Assembly: GCA_965215385.1 (NCBI GenBank)
Contig: OZ244059.1
Coordinates: forward strand, 2,108,001 to 2,172,000
DNA: 64,000 bases
DNA from: JAPORY01 sp965215385
Lineage (GTDB): Bacteria; Pseudomonadota; Alphaproteobacteria; Rhodobacterales; Rhodobacteraceae
Direction of reading: 5' to 3'
The notes under the pieces are model-generated. The model was not told the DNA's origin. It ran no database searches and saw only the letters and a list, made by a program, of their open reading frames with translations. Below, piece by piece: positions 52,713 to 62,580 of the stretch. The position numbers and the translations under genes were made by a program. Each line of letters starts with the position of its first letter. Position 1 is the first letter of the stretch.

Positions 52713-53196
52713 TGATATTTCTCCAATTTCGGTTGTGTTTTAGGGCTTGTTAAATACTACCCGCTACATTGTGAGTTTTAGGAAGCAGCCGAATAATTCC
52801 ATTCGCCAAAAGAAAATTTTGAACAATTTTCAGGGTTTTGATGACCTAATCGCTGACCTTTTTCCCCGCTTTTAGTGGTTTTGATCAATGATGCAATAGA
52901 CTTTCAAATCTGCATCAATTTTATAGGAAGCGGATGATAATCGTTGCTAGGTCGCGGAGTAATTTCCCACGCCAATTGAGGCTGAACGAGGAAAACAGAC
53001 GGTGTTCAATTTTGTTCCACGTGTTGTTTCCGTGTGGTAGGTGGGAGACGAAAAATTCGCGTTTCGATTCGGTCGCAAGCTTCTGCAATTCGACCTTCCA
53101 CAACCGAACACGGGCTCCATTAGCCCCGCCGCCGTCGGCGGTGATGAGCAGTCGTTAAGCTTTGGGAAAGCGTTTCCGTCCTAACTCGTGTCCGTG

Positions 53197-53206
53197 CCCC
53201 CCCCCC
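53197..53206. repeat. Homopolymeric run of ten C
   Basis: Ten consecutive C on the plus strand (ten G on the minus strand) lie near the 3' end of an unrecognised minus-strand frame (53181-53390), where they encode glycines. It is the second such run in the window. Confidence 0.8.
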
Positions 53207-54186
53207 TTCCCAGAGTCCGACCGAAACACTGGCTTCTCCGTTCACCATCCACCGGGTATGCTCCGCAAGAATCAAAATAGACCTGTTCCGTGTCGGGGAT
53301 CGTTTGAGCGTGCAACAGACGCTGATTGATCTGATCGAATTGTCGCTCCGCACGCCAATCAAAGCACGAAAACCAAGCAGTCGACATCACAGAAATCGTC
53401 GGTAGACTGCAATGCTTGCAGCCCGGTCAGGAATCCGGGTACGTCATTCCGACACTGGGTATCAACTTTGACCTTATTGATCGGCACGTGGCCAAAACTT
53501 AGTTGTAGCGGCCACACTTTTCGCACTCTGTTTCGCCCGAAGATTCGAGGTTATTCCGACGCAAATTCTTGAAATTTCTGTTAGCACAATTTCCCGATTA
53601 GTTGCCCGAATTTTATCACAAATTTGCAACATTTTACGACATCGGATGCTGAGTCGTATGATTCTTGCGTCCAAAGTAAACATTTTTAGCGTGGGATCCG
53701 CCGGCTGAAGATTCCTGAAAATAGGGCAATTTTTTGGGGCTTCGGCGCTAACGGTGGAACTGTGTCCAAAAGTCGGCAGCGCGCAACAATGGCAGTGGAA
53801 ACCGACCCGAAACTCATGGTATCCCCAATTTTGCGACGACAAACAAACCAAAATAGGGCCGACAAATCGCACACCGGTTCGATACATCGGGCAAAACCGT
53901 ACTGACGCCAGAAGCCCAAAATTACTTTTCCACAAACAAGAAAAAAATGGAGGCACTTCACGGCTTCGTTCAAACCGGCTTTGTGTCGGGTCAGCCTCGT
54001 CCAATAAATCGTCGACACAAAGCTACATATTTCTGCCGAAAGAAAGAGTCGATAATACCTGACTTGCAGGTCTCTCCCAGTGTCTAACCGCTTCCATCCA
54101 GCATGGAAAATTGTCGGGCCGAATGGGAAAACTCGTTAGGCACAAAAAATCGCGGAATCGCTCACAGCGGAGATCACCCCCGTTTA

Positions 54187-54253
54187 ATCGAAGCTACTGG
54201 AGGTCAGGATGCCGTAGCCGGATACCGATGTTATGCCGGTTGTTGAGGCGCAC
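54187..54253 (-). pseudogene. Decayed C-terminal tail resembling a formylglycine-enzyme/DGR target (copy 2)
   Basis: The minus strand reads VRLNNRHNIGIRLRHPDLQ before a stop. N-N-R-x-N-I-G-x-R-L is the standard ending of SUMF1-like proteins, including the variable-region targets of diversity-generating retroelements. The upstream frame has stops within 15 codons, so only the tail remains. It is homologous to the copy at 51478-51545. Confidence 0.4.
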
Positions 54254-54362
54254 TGTGAGCTTTCAAACTACTCTGTCATTGATCAATCGCTGGTAACTCC
54301 CTTCCTATTGTTCCGATTTAAGGGGCAGATAGTGCGCCAATAGGCTGCAAAACTCGTCGCGC

Positions 54363-55433
54363 TTACGGCGTGATCGCAGAACCCCAGCTGGCCGATTGCA
54401 TCTCTCTTAATCGTGACGCCGTGCGCTCAAATTCAAATAGCCCCTCACCCTCGACATAGAGCATTTCTGGTTCGGCGTCGGCCGAGCAAATTAGGCGGAT
54501 GCGTGCTTCGTATAGTGCATCAATGAGAGTGACAAAGCGCTTTGCTTCGTTGAAGTTTGATCGCGATAAACGCGGGATATTTTCCAGAATAAGAACGCGC
54601 ACCGCCGCAGCGATCTCGAGATAGTCGCCGGGGCCAAGCGGATTTCCGCATAGCTGATAGAACGTTGCTCGGGCAACGCCGTTGCCAAATTGCGGCAGGA
54701 TAATCTCGCGACCGGTAACAGTCAGGATCAACTCCTCTGATCGGCCGCCGGAGAGATCATTCCAAACCGCACGAATCTCAGCGTTTGCCTGTGGACCAAT
54801 CGGAGAAAAATAAACTTGCGTGTTGGCAAGACGATTTTGGCGGTAATCTGTCGAACCTTGAATTGTCCAAACGACCATTCGCTCTTGGAGCAGGGAAATG
54901 AACGGTAGAAACAATTCGCGATTTAGCCCATCTTTATACAAGTCTTCAGGTGGTCTGTTGGACGTCGTGACCACTGCCACCCCCCGAGCCAAAATTCCTT
55001 CGAACAGTCGGCCAACGATCATAGCATCAGTAATATCAGAAATTTGCATTTCATCGAAGGCTAGCAGTCGAAGGTCCTTTGCCACGGCGTCAATGACTGG
55101 GGCGAGGGCATCATTCACCCCTTGTTTTCGGGCTTCATTCAAGGCACCATGAATTTCTTGCATAAAAGCATGGAAATGAACTCGGCGATGGGGAAAATTA
55201 GCGACCGCCTTAACAAAGAGGTCCATGAGCATTGATTTTCCGCGACCGACCCCGCCCCAAATATACAGCCCCTTGGTAGTTGCCTTAGTTTTTCGAAACA
55301 GGCCGGTGCGCACCGGCGTGGAGAGGTCAGCGGCGAGTCGTTCGAATTCGGCGATCAAAGCCTTCTGGTCTTCATCAGGGCGCAAATCGCCCTGTTCGAC
55401 TTGAGTTCGATACAGCTCAGAAATTGATGCCAC
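54363..55433 (-). CDS. zapE: Cell division ATPase ZapE (AFG1 family)
   Basis: The GTG at 55433 (MASISELYRTQVEQGDLRPD), with GGGGG five bases upstream, gives 356 residues, better than a longer TTG frame. The AAA+ core has Walker A YIWGGVGRGKSMLMDLF, Walker B LRLLAFDEMQISDITDAMIV, sensor region VAVVTTSNRPPEDLYKDGLN and RFVTLIDALYEARIRLICSA. ZapE/AFG1 proteins associate with the inner membrane and FtsZ and help division and protein quality control under stress. In Alphaproteobacteria it is often next to sdh/mdh genes, which are not here. Confidence 0.92.
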   Translation of the reverse strand: MASISELYRTQVEQGDLRPDEDQKALIAEFERLAADLSTPVRTGLFRKTKATTKGLYIWGGVGRGKSMLMDLFVKAVANFPHRRVHFHAFMQEIHGALNEARKQGVNDALAPVIDAVAKDLRLLAFDEMQISDITDAMIVGRLFEGILARGVAVVTTSNRPPEDLYKDGLNRELFLPFISLLQERMVVWTIQGSTDYRQNRLANTQVYFSPIGPQANAEIRAVWNDLSGGRSEELILTVTGREIILPQFGNGVARATFYQLCGNPLGPGDYLEIAAAVRVLILENIPRLSRSNFNEAKRFVTLIDALYEARIRLICSADAEPEMLYVEGEGLFEFERTASRLREMQSASWGSAITP

Positions 55434-55846
55434 GATACCCCCTAGGTAAAACGCCCCTCGTTGTTTCTCTCGGCGAAGATACGATGGCGCTGCCAACAGT
55501 CATGAGTTTGCACTTGATTTGTCATAGTTGACGCTACGCAAATCTCCTTCCATTCACAAGCGAGCACTTCAGGCTGGATCTTAAGTGCCGGCAGCAACGT
55601 TGAGCGGCCTCACAAGAGTGTCGCGGAATATTGTCGACTGACTTGTTGCAGACGAGGTCACGCGAATTTTGTCGAGCGGCGGGTACCTATAGTTTTGCGC
55701 GTCGTCGCTGATCGCCAACTCAGCTTGAAGATCCGTGGCGTTGTTGGCAAGGAATGGATACCCGATGAGTCGTTGTTGCGACTTGACACTTGATTTCTAA
55801 ACCCCAAGGGACATTGATATATTCGGCGTCAGCGAGGCCTTGCCAA
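55434..55846. other. Divergent intergenic region between zapE and MFS gene
   Basis: No gene is supported; both neighbours are transcribed away from it, so it should hold their promoters. Confidence 0.45.
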
Positions 55847-57094
55847 ATGAGTAAATACCCGCCGCTTTTTTCCCCGATTTTGATTGTTGGCTGTGTTATC
55901 ATTCTGGTGAGTTTTGCCGTACGGGCTTCTTTTGGCGTTTTTCAGATCCCGATCTCTGAAGAATTTGGCTGGTTACGAACCGAGTTCTCGCTTGCAATTG
56001 CCATTCAGAATTTAGCGTGGGGAATTGGACAGCCAATCTTCGGTGCAATTGCCGAAAAAATTGGTGACCGCAAAGCTATATTTCTGGGTTCGATAATCTA
56101 TGCCGTTGGCCTTGTGTTGACGGCAATGTCGAGCACGCCGCTCGAACATCAAATGTATGCTTGGCTTGTTGGCTTCGGAATTGCCGGCACCGGTTTCGGT
56201 GTGATTCTTGCGGTTGTGGGACGCGCTTCAAGCGACGAAAATCGTTCAATGGCACTGGCGATCGCCACCGCTGCCGGAAGCGCGGGTCAAGTTTTCGGAG
56301 CCCCGCTCGCCGAGTGGATGCTTACCGTGATGTCTTGGCAATTCGTGTTTGTGTGGTTTGCCGCCGGAGTTCTCGCCTTAATTCTATTGTTGCCCATTAT
56401 CCGCTCGCCAGAGTTAGCGTCAAAGCAGGAACTAGAGGAGAGTTTAGGGGTTGTTTTTGAAAAAACGATAAGAGACCCAAGTTTTACGCTCATCTTTTTG
56501 GGCTTTTTTAGCTGCGGTTATCAGCTGGCTTTTGTCACCGCCCATTTTCCGGCTCTCGTTACAGAAATGTGCGGTCCGATTCAGACCGATAGCGTTTTTC
56601 ACATTGTTGGAATTACGACGACATCTGCGCTTGGGGCACTCGCTATATCGTTGATTGGTCTTGCGAATATTGCTGGTACAATCGCCGCTGGTTGGGCCGG
56701 AAAATATTATCGCAAGAAGTATTTGCTAGCCGGCATTTATACCGCTCGCACCATTATCGCCGCCTTGTTTTTTTTCTTTCCCATTACACCGCTTTCGGTC
56801 GTACTGTTTTCGATAGCGATGGGTTCATTGTGGCTCGCTACGGTCCCGCTGACGAGTGGTTTAATCGCACATATCTACGGTTTGCGATACATGGGCACGT
56901 TGTATGGTATTGTGTTCTTGAGCCATCAAATCGGATCATTTGTTGGGGTTTGGCTCGGCGGGCAACTTTACGATAGTTACGGCGACTATACCGTTGTGTG
57001 GTGGGTCGGCGTCGCCGTTGGTGCGTTTAGTGCGATTGTGCACTTGCCGATACGTGAGGCCCCGCTTGATTGGAGCCTTCGCGCTAAAGCATAG
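55847..57094 (+). CDS. Major facilitator superfamily transporter
   Basis: The ATG at 55847 (MSKYPPLFSPILIVGCVIIL) gives 415 residues with twelve predicted helices in two halves separated by a cytoplasmic loop (about residues 195-220, PELASKQELEESLG). The start SFAVRASFGVFQIPISEEFG and W-L-R-T-E-F-S resemble the monocarboxylate/oxalate-formate antiporter branch (OFA/MCT-like). The loop-2 motif G-x-x-x-E-K-I-G-D-R-K (AIAEKIGDRKAIFLG) is intact. The substrate is unknown. Its stop directly abuts the stop of the convergent hydrolase gene, with no gap. Confidence 0.88.
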   Translation: MSKYPPLFSPILIVGCVIILVSFAVRASFGVFQIPISEEFGWLRTEFSLAIAIQNLAWGIGQPIFGAIAEKIGDRKAIFLGSIIYAVGLVLTAMSSTPLEHQMYAWLVGFGIAGTGFGVILAVVGRASSDENRSMALAIATAAGSAGQVFGAPLAEWMLTVMSWQFVFVWFAAGVLALILLLPIIRSPELASKQELEESLGVVFEKTIRDPSFTLIFLGFFSCGYQLAFVTAHFPALVTEMCGPIQTDSVFHIVGITTTSALGALAISLIGLANIAGTIAAGWAGKYYRKKYLLAGIYTARTIIAALFFFFPITPLSVVLFSIAMGSLWLATVPLTSGLIAHIYGLRYMGTLYGIVFLSHQIGSFVGVWLGGQLYDSYGDYTVVWWVGVAVGAFSAIVHLPIREAPLDWSLRAKA

Positions 57095-58039
57095 TTACTC
57101 GGCACGGCGGTCTGAAAGAAACGGCGAAAGCACGCGCAAAATTTCGGCACTGTGGGTGTACGGCAGCCCATGTCCCGCTCCAGCGATAATTTCAATACGA
57201 GCGTCCGGGTTTGCCGTGACCAATTGCGCTCCGCACTTGGGTGAGATGATGGCATCATTTTCTGCGAATATCGCCAGGGTCGGGATTTTGCTACCGGCAA
57301 TTTTCGCATGGTCGAGAGACTGGTTTTCGTGCAGCAGGCCTCTAATACTCGCAAGGACCGACGGGCAGAAACCTTGATAGTTGAGTTCCTGCTGTTGTCT
57401 ATCGACGATGCCCGGGATTGCACTTGGCAAGTGACGCTCTGCTTCTGTGCCCTTGCGATGTACAGATCGAAAAATGCCGCGGGCAAACCAATCTCCGACG
57501 GCTGGTAAGACCATCACTCGTCGAACCGTACTCATGCCGGTTACCTTGAGTCCGGCTGGTGCGATTAAGACGAGCTTCTTGACCAGTTCTCGGTTCTCTG
57601 CCGTGAAGGCTGTCGCAATGGCGCCCCCCATTGAGAAGCCGACAACAATTATGTTGTTTGTGACTTTCTGCGAGTCGAGGAGTTCGTCCAATTGCTGTAA
57701 GAAAAAGGCCCGATTTTGCCGGTATGGCGGTCTATCGGAATATCCTCGGCCAAAAATATCGTAGAGCAACACACGATGTCCGAGAGCGGCGATCTGTGGA
57801 GCAATACCATGCCAGACATAAGAGGGGGTAGTGAGTCCGTGGATGCAGATGACGGTACTCTCCGATTGCGTACCGAACCATTCATAATGTGTAGTGCCCC
57901 TGGATAACCTGACGAAATTGCCGCGGGCTTTTTGTCGCACTGTTTCATTGATCAATGCGAGACGACTTTCGTACCAGAACGGTGCGATGATGAGCAAAAC
58001 AATTATCAGAAAGCCAGCAACCAAAAGCGAAATTGTCAT
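57095..58039 (-). CDS. Alpha/beta hydrolase with N-terminal membrane anchor
   Basis: The ATG at 58039 overlaps the stop of the upstream ornithine-cyclodeaminase-type gene (ATGA), so both form an operon. A hydrophobic helix at residues 3-24 (ISLLVAGFLIIVLLIIAPFW) anchors the protein. The fold motifs are the oxyanion HG (VICIHGLTTPSYVW), the nucleophile elbow GFSMGGAIA (S near residue 140), the acid in ALAIFAENDAII and the catalytic histidine in IAGAGHGLPYTHS. It is likely a lactone or ester hydrolase; the partner gene suggests an amino-acid-derived substrate, but this is not shown. Confidence 0.85.
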   Translation of the reverse strand: MTISLLVAGFLIIVLLIIAPFWYESRLALINETVRQKARGNFVRLSRGTTHYEWFGTQSESTVICIHGLTTPSYVWHGIAPQIAALGHRVLLYDIFGRGYSDRPPYRQNRAFFLQQLDELLDSQKVTNNIIVVGFSMGGAIATAFTAENRELVKKLVLIAPAGLKVTGMSTVRRVMVLPAVGDWFARGIFRSVHRKGTEAERHLPSAIPGIVDRQQQELNYQGFCPSVLASIRGLLHENQSLDHAKIAGSKIPTLAIFAENDAIISPKCGAQLVTANPDARIEIIAGAGHGLPYTHSAEILRVLSPFLSDRRAE

Positions 58040-58953
58040 GTTGAGGCTTCCCACCGGTTGAGGAGATAGCGAGCAGTCATCAAGTCCAAATGTGCACCGC
58101 CACCGTTCTTGAAGACGGTGATTTCGTCGTCACTCTTGCGTCGGAACTTATTGAGCGAATAGAAATCTGCAAGGATCTCGTTCAGTGCTATGGCACCACT
58201 CTGCAACGGGATATCGAATTCGCCAATATGACCTATCGTTGTATCAAGGCTATCGGCATATATCGATGCCAGCTGTAGGGCTTCATCGTCTGCCTCCCGC
58301 AGATCGGCGCGATAGGAACCGATTAAATTCAGATGCTGTCCCGGCCGTAGCCACTTGCCGTGGATGATGGGACGAGCGGCGGCGGTGGCGGTTATGATGA
58401 TATCCGCGCTGGGTACGGCCTCACGGAGATTGGGCACGGCGGTTGTGTGCGGGAATTGGCTTGCCAAATTTTTGGCTCGTTCGGCGGTTCGATTCCAAAT
58501 TTCAAATCGTGCGTTCGGAAAGCCGACACCGAAGGCTTCAAGCAGAGAATGGGCGACCGCACCGGCACCAACGATCAAAATAATCTCGGCGTCGTCTCGA
58601 GCCAAAGATAAAGCTGCAAGGAGGCTGTCGCTCGCTGTTTTTAACTTTGTTACAAGGTGACAATCGATAGTTGCTTCCAGAGTGCCGTTTTGATCAGAGA
58701 ACAGCGAAAATACCCCGTTAACTGTGGGGGACGCGTGGTGGGAATTATTTGGAAAGATTGTCAAGGATTTAGTTGCCAGTCCGAGTCCTTCTATCCAAGC
58801 GGAGCGGATTAGGAGCGTATTATCGCCGTTTTGAAGAAAGGTATCCGCGATTTTGGCTCGCGGGAGGTGGTGTCCCGATACGAGGGCTTCTGTCAACCCA
58901 ATCCAGTCAACCAACGCATCGCCATCGGAAAATGAAATGACCGGACTACTCAC
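58036..58953 (-). CDS. Ornithine cyclodeaminase / mu-crystallin family protein
   Basis: The GTG at 58953 gives 305 residues, typical of the family, whose members are NAD(P)-dependent ornithine cyclodeaminases, alanine dehydrogenases or ketimine reductases. The Rossmann motif IILIVGAGAVAHSLLEAFGV, the NRTAERAKNLASQF loop and the TATAAARPIIHGKWLRPGQH then LNLIGSYRADLREAD region (with the catalytic aspartate) are clear. The N-terminal substrate domain contains LLIRSAW and LATKSLTIFPNN with the conserved lysine. It is transcribed with the downstream hydrolase. Confidence 0.88.
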   Translation of the reverse strand: MSSPVISFSDGDALVDWIGLTEALVSGHHLPRAKIADTFLQNGDNTLLIRSAWIEGLGLATKSLTIFPNNSHHASPTVNGVFSLFSDQNGTLEATIDCHLVTKLKTASDSLLAALSLARDDAEIILIVGAGAVAHSLLEAFGVGFPNARFEIWNRTAERAKNLASQFPHTTAVPNLREAVPSADIIITATAAARPIIHGKWLRPGQHLNLIGSYRADLREADDEALQLASIYADSLDTTIGHIGEFDIPLQSGAIALNEILADFYSLNKFRRKSDDEITVFKNGGGAHLDLMTARYLLNRWEAST

Positions 58954-59281
58954 AGTGATTCCTCAACGGCCAGCCATTCTATAGAATCTAAGCACGCTAC
59001 CTACCCGGTCTTGTTTCCACAACACTATGTTCAACAGACATCGGTAGAGAGCAAAGATCGCCGAGAAAAACGGGCATCTGTCTGCCAATTGATTCCTTCT
59101 GATCTGGCCTACCGTCTATGGTTTCTGGTCTCATTACGTCATTCTGTTCTCAGCGTGTGCGCTGCCGGGTTCACTCCCTCGCGTATAGTTTCGATGATGT
59201 TCTATTGTCACCCCAGACCGATATCCTTATATCCTTATATCTTTGACTTCAATTGATCGAAGTTGACAGAAGATAGGAGCC
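58954..59281. other. Intergenic stretch before the HNH gene
   Basis: No gene is supported. A direct repeat TATCCTTATATCCTTATATC occurs near 59221-59241 just upstream of the HNH gene and may be part of its promoter. Confidence 0.4.
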
Positions 59282-59854
59282 ATGCAGGGACGCAACCCGC
59301 CTTCCTCTCTTGTGGACAACCAAACGACGCTCATCAACGCTGGCAGATCGAACTTTCTTGCACCGCGTTCGTGCATGGGCGACCCGATCCCCGAAATCTG
59401 GCAAGCGGCCAAGCTTCTGGATCAGGTCGTAGATAAATACTTGGCTGGTGACCGTATTGAAGCCCAAAAGCTCATTAGCGATGCCAACATGCCAGAGGTC
59501 AGAGAATGGGTTGAGTCCGTGTGGGGGAAAGAGTCCCGGGATGTCCATCGTGTTCGGAAGGTGAAGGGATCGCCTCCGAATCGTGAAAAGGGTGACCGGG
59601 ATCCAAAGCGGGATGCCACGGCGAGCGAGAAAAGTGTGCTGATTGAGCGCGATGGCTACCGGTGCCGCTTCTGCGGCATTCCAGTCGTGCGCCCAGAAGT
59701 CAGGAAGGCTATCCATCGTAGCTATCCGCAGGCCCTTCCTTGGGGTAGGACGAACGCCGGGCAGCATGCTGCGTCCCAATGCCTATGGATGCAGTTCGAT
59801 CATGTGCTTCCTCAGCAAATCTCGCGGGATGGTTTAGAAAGGTACGTGGGCTGA
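59282..59854 (+). pseudogene. Truncated HNH endonuclease
   Basis: The 190-residue frame has a helical N-terminal domain (EIWQAAKLLDQVVDKYLAGD, then NMPEVREWVESVWGKES) and then an HNH nuclease core: LIERDGYRCRFCGIPVVR with the first zinc cysteine pair and CLWMQFDHVLPQ, in which D-H is the catalytic pair. The expected end, with H-x-x-G-G, N and the second C-x-x-C, is missing; the frame runs out at ISRDGLERYVG. Full relatives have about 60-150 more residues. No continuation is seen in the other frames downstream, so the gene appears cut short. Such HNH proteins are common as selfish or defence nucleases. Confidence 0.65.
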
Positions 59855-60166
59855 CGGTGGCGATGAAGGTCGGGGTCTCTCAATCAGATCAATTTACTTG
59901 TCATGTTATTGGGCGGATGTTTTAGAAGTTCGACTTCGTTGCCCTGATTAGCAAACCTCGCGACGAGCTCGCTACTTCTTCGTAGACTTTAGGGTGGATG
60001 CGAAGCGGGTTAGCTGCAAAATTTGTTAACGAACAAATTGGGAGTAAGCGTCGAGCAAACCGATCATTTCGACCACAATGTCAGACTCGCGGCTCCAAGA
60101 CTGAGATGGAGCACGGGTCAGTTACTTTGCTTCTTGGATTTCCAATTATGCTCAATCAATGATCAA
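59855..60166. other. Intergenic stretch between HNH fragment and AEC transporter
   Basis: Nothing recognisable; it may contain the deleted end of the HNH gene and the end of the convergent transporter transcript. Confidence 0.4.
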
Positions 60167-61102
60167 TCAAATCAGAGCTTGACTGACGATTGCGATAGTT
60201 AGGGAAACCGTCAGGATGGAAGCGACGGTCGAGAGGAGAATGGCAGCGGATGCGCGTTGTGGTGCGATTTCGTAATGCTGTGCAAGAATATACACGTTGC
60301 CAGCTACTGGTAGAGCAGCGGCCGAGATGACGACGGCAGCGGAGAAGCCGTCAATCGGGAACAAAATAACCACGCCGATAGCGACGAGAATCGGATGGGC
60401 AATCAACTTACAGAAGCTCAGCCAGATGGCAACGGCAACCCGCTCGGCAGACTTGGTTGCTAGCGATGCGCCAATTGCAAAAAGAGCACCTGGTGTCGCC
60501 GCCGCTCCCAATATAGTCAAGAAGTCATGCATTGGACGCGGCATGGGGAAATCTACTGATGACCAAATGAGACCCAAGGTGATCGAAACGATCATGGGAT
60601 TCTTGACCAGGCCAAGGCAGACTGCTTGCACCAACGCCAAATTTATTCGCCGCTCCCTCGAGACTGTAATCAAAATCACAATGAGGCTGGAAAAAACTAT
60701 CAGATCAACAGCAAGAATGAGTAATACGGGGCCGACTGCCGCTTCCCCAAATATTACTGCGAGCATCGGGATACCCAAAAAGCCGACATTTCCGATGGCA
60801 GCACATTGAGATTCGACGGCGATATGGGCAAGATTTAGCCGCCGAAAGAGCCCGATCACTGCGGCAAGACAGTACACAAGTACGGTACCCAGGAGATATC
60901 CAGCAATGAGCTGAGGATCGAATATTGCGTCAAGGGAAAGTGAGGCGGCAAAGTTGAACAGCATGGCTGATAGCGCAAAATAAAACACAAATTTCGTCAG
61001 ATAGGCAGTTGCCTCCTGCGAAAAAAAGCGTGTTCGACCAGCCCAATACCCTAAACCGATCAACGCAAAGAATGGGAGGGTTCGAAGAAAAATTTCGACC
61101 AT
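60167..61102 (-). CDS. AEC family (auxin-efflux-carrier-like) transporter
   Basis: The 311-residue membrane protein has ten hydrophobic helices in two halves, as in the auxin efflux carrier family. The opening FLRTLPFFALIGLGYWAGRT, the helix-4 region QCAAIGNVGFLGIPML with conserved N and P (substrate-site crossover), and the second-half AAALPVAGNVYILAQHY (its repeat) match the family. Bacterial members export or import small organic acids such as malate or malonate. No linked enzyme genes point to a substrate. Confidence 0.88.
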   Translation of the reverse strand: MVEIFLRTLPFFALIGLGYWAGRTRFFSQEATAYLTKFVFYFALSAMLFNFAASLSLDAIFDPQLIAGYLLGTVLVYCLAAVIGLFRRLNLAHIAVESQCAAIGNVGFLGIPMLAVIFGEAAVGPVLLILAVDLIVFSSLIVILITVSRERRINLALVQAVCLGLVKNPMIVSITLGLIWSSVDFPMPRPMHDFLTILGAAATPGALFAIGASLATKSAERVAVAIWLSFCKLIAHPILVAIGVVILFPIDGFSAAVVISAAALPVAGNVYILAQHYEIAPQRASAAILLSTVASILTVSLTIAIVSQALI

Positions 61103-61552
61103 TACGGTTGCCTAACGATATGTCAAACGGGGCGAGTATTTGTCGCGTTTTACCACTGCAAACGCTCGCAGCGAGAGGCCGAAATCCGTCAACTATGGCT
61201 TTAGCCCGAATGCAGAAAATCATTGAACGGGGAACGACAGAAATGTCAATTAAGCGGCTCGATTCTCGCCAGTGGCATCCTTGACGCAACAGGGTTAGTC
61301 GCGCTTTCGGCGACATAGTTCGCTGACATCATAACGGATTAACCGTCCGCAGGGCCTAAGAACACCTTCGGGGATTTCGATGCGGCAGCACTTTGGTCAT
61401 CAATTAGGATACCGGTGGCACGATTCCGCAGATCATTGGAGGGTATTGAGCCGTCCTAACATGCGGCGAGTTGAGATTTGACGCGTGGCATGGAATATCG
61501 AATCGTTTCGGCTTGAACTAAATGCAACCAGAGTTTACTGTATTGACTACGT
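61103..61552. other. Intergenic stretch between AEC transporter and tRNA-Gln
   Basis: No gene is supported. It should contain the promoters of the transporter (leftward) and tRNA-Gln (rightward). Confidence 0.45.
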
Positions 61553-61627
61553 TGGGGTGTGGCCAAGTGGTAAGGCATCGGTTTTTGGTATCGTGTATCG
61601 TAGGTTCGAATCCTACCACCCCAGCCA
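61553..61627 (+). tRNA. tRNA-Gln (anticodon TTG)
   Basis: The 75-nt sequence folds as a cloverleaf: acceptor TGGGGTG with CACCCCA, D arm GGCCAAGTGGTAAGGC, anticodon loop with TTG (TTTTGGT), T arm GTAGGTTCGAATCCTAC and encoded CCA. The U1-A72 start and this anticodon loop are typical of glutamine tRNAs. Decayed mobile DNA follows immediately, so it may have served as an integration site. Confidence 0.95.
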
Positions 61628-62256
61628 AATCTCCCTCCTTACCTAAACCTGTCTGTTTCGATGATTGGAATAGGACGATCCCTTTCATTCCGTCACGTGC
61701 TGCATTGAGTGTGGGATGGATTTCTCAGGATGATCTCACTCTGCGTTTGAAGGCTAGTGTCCCAACCCACTGAAAATAGACGGTTCGGTCGTTGTATACT
61801 CTTGGTTGGTGTTTGTATCAACGTTAGGATCAAAAGTGACAAGCTTTAGGCGCGGTTTTCGCATGGCCTGCCAGTCTTTTAGTTTCTTTTGGCGATATTA
61901 TCTTGGGTCGCTTGAATCCTAAGAAACGGTTGTATGTTCATGATCCATTTTGGGGATGCAAAGGTTCCAGCGAAATGGACGGGCGTGATGCAGGCCACCG
62001 CAAAAGTACAAAAACGGAAGTTTCTTGGTCATCAAATCGCATATTTTTTTTGTGATTGTGAGTAAGCCGCCGGCAACCTGCTACCGGTTTCGCGCATCGG
62101 CACGCCAAACGGGCTGAGAATCGTGCTTTCGGGCATATTTTCGTACGACCGACCAAGAGCGTCGGTTAGCCGATAGCATCGTGCGATCACCGCGATGGGG
62201 GTCGTCAAGGAATGACGCGAGAGGCGTTGCTACGGATTGAACAAGGCACTGGGTGT
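61628..62256. other. Decayed stretch after tRNA-Gln
   Basis: No intact gene. The base composition and the broken frames suggest mobile-element remains, but apart from the ISAs1 relic that follows I could not assign any part. Confidence 0.45.
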
Positions 62257-62490
62257 TCAAATGAGGTCAATGGCCACTTCGCGTTGTCCTGAATAATATC
62301 GATCGGCTTCGGGGATATACGCAAACCGACCTAGCATCCGAATGAGCGCAATCGCAATGCTCGACAGGCAGTTCAAGTTCCGCGCCGTTTAGCCGGCATG
62401 CGCCCGACAACGATCCTCATCATAGGTGACATCCCAGACATAGTGTCAGCGATTTTCGATTCGTCCTTCATAATGCTCTCGTTCAAACTG
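62257..62490 (-). pseudogene. ISAs1-family transposase C-terminal remnant
   Basis: The minus strand reads EHYEGRIENR, stop, HYVWDVTYDEDRCRAHAG, stop, TARNLNCLSSIAIALIRMLG then RFAYIPEADRYYSGQREVAI. This is the C-terminal end of ISAs1 (H-repeat-associated) transposases, whose normal form is H-W-x-I-E-N-x-L-H-W-V-x-D-V-T-F-x-E-D-x-x-R followed by N-L-x-x-L-R-x-x-A-x-x-L. Two in-frame stops and the missing N-terminus show it is dead. Confidence 0.75.
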
Positions 62491-62580
62491 CGGTTGCAAG
62501 AATTGGTCTATGATTAGGTATAAGTTATTGACAATAATGGCACAAATCTAGCTTTGTGCAAATTATACTGGATTGGGTCG

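Larger units (their letters stand above)
52713..54362. other. Gene-poor stretch with a poly-C run and protein scraps
   Basis: No intact gene. On the minus strand, 53181-53390 contains a 69-codon piece (WRAERQFDQINQRLLHAQTI and following) that looks protein-like but matches nothing I know; a run of ten C on the plus strand (53197-53206) lies in it. A decayed protein tail is at 54187-54253. The middle (53,480-53,750) is AT-rich and without signals. Confidence 0.45.
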
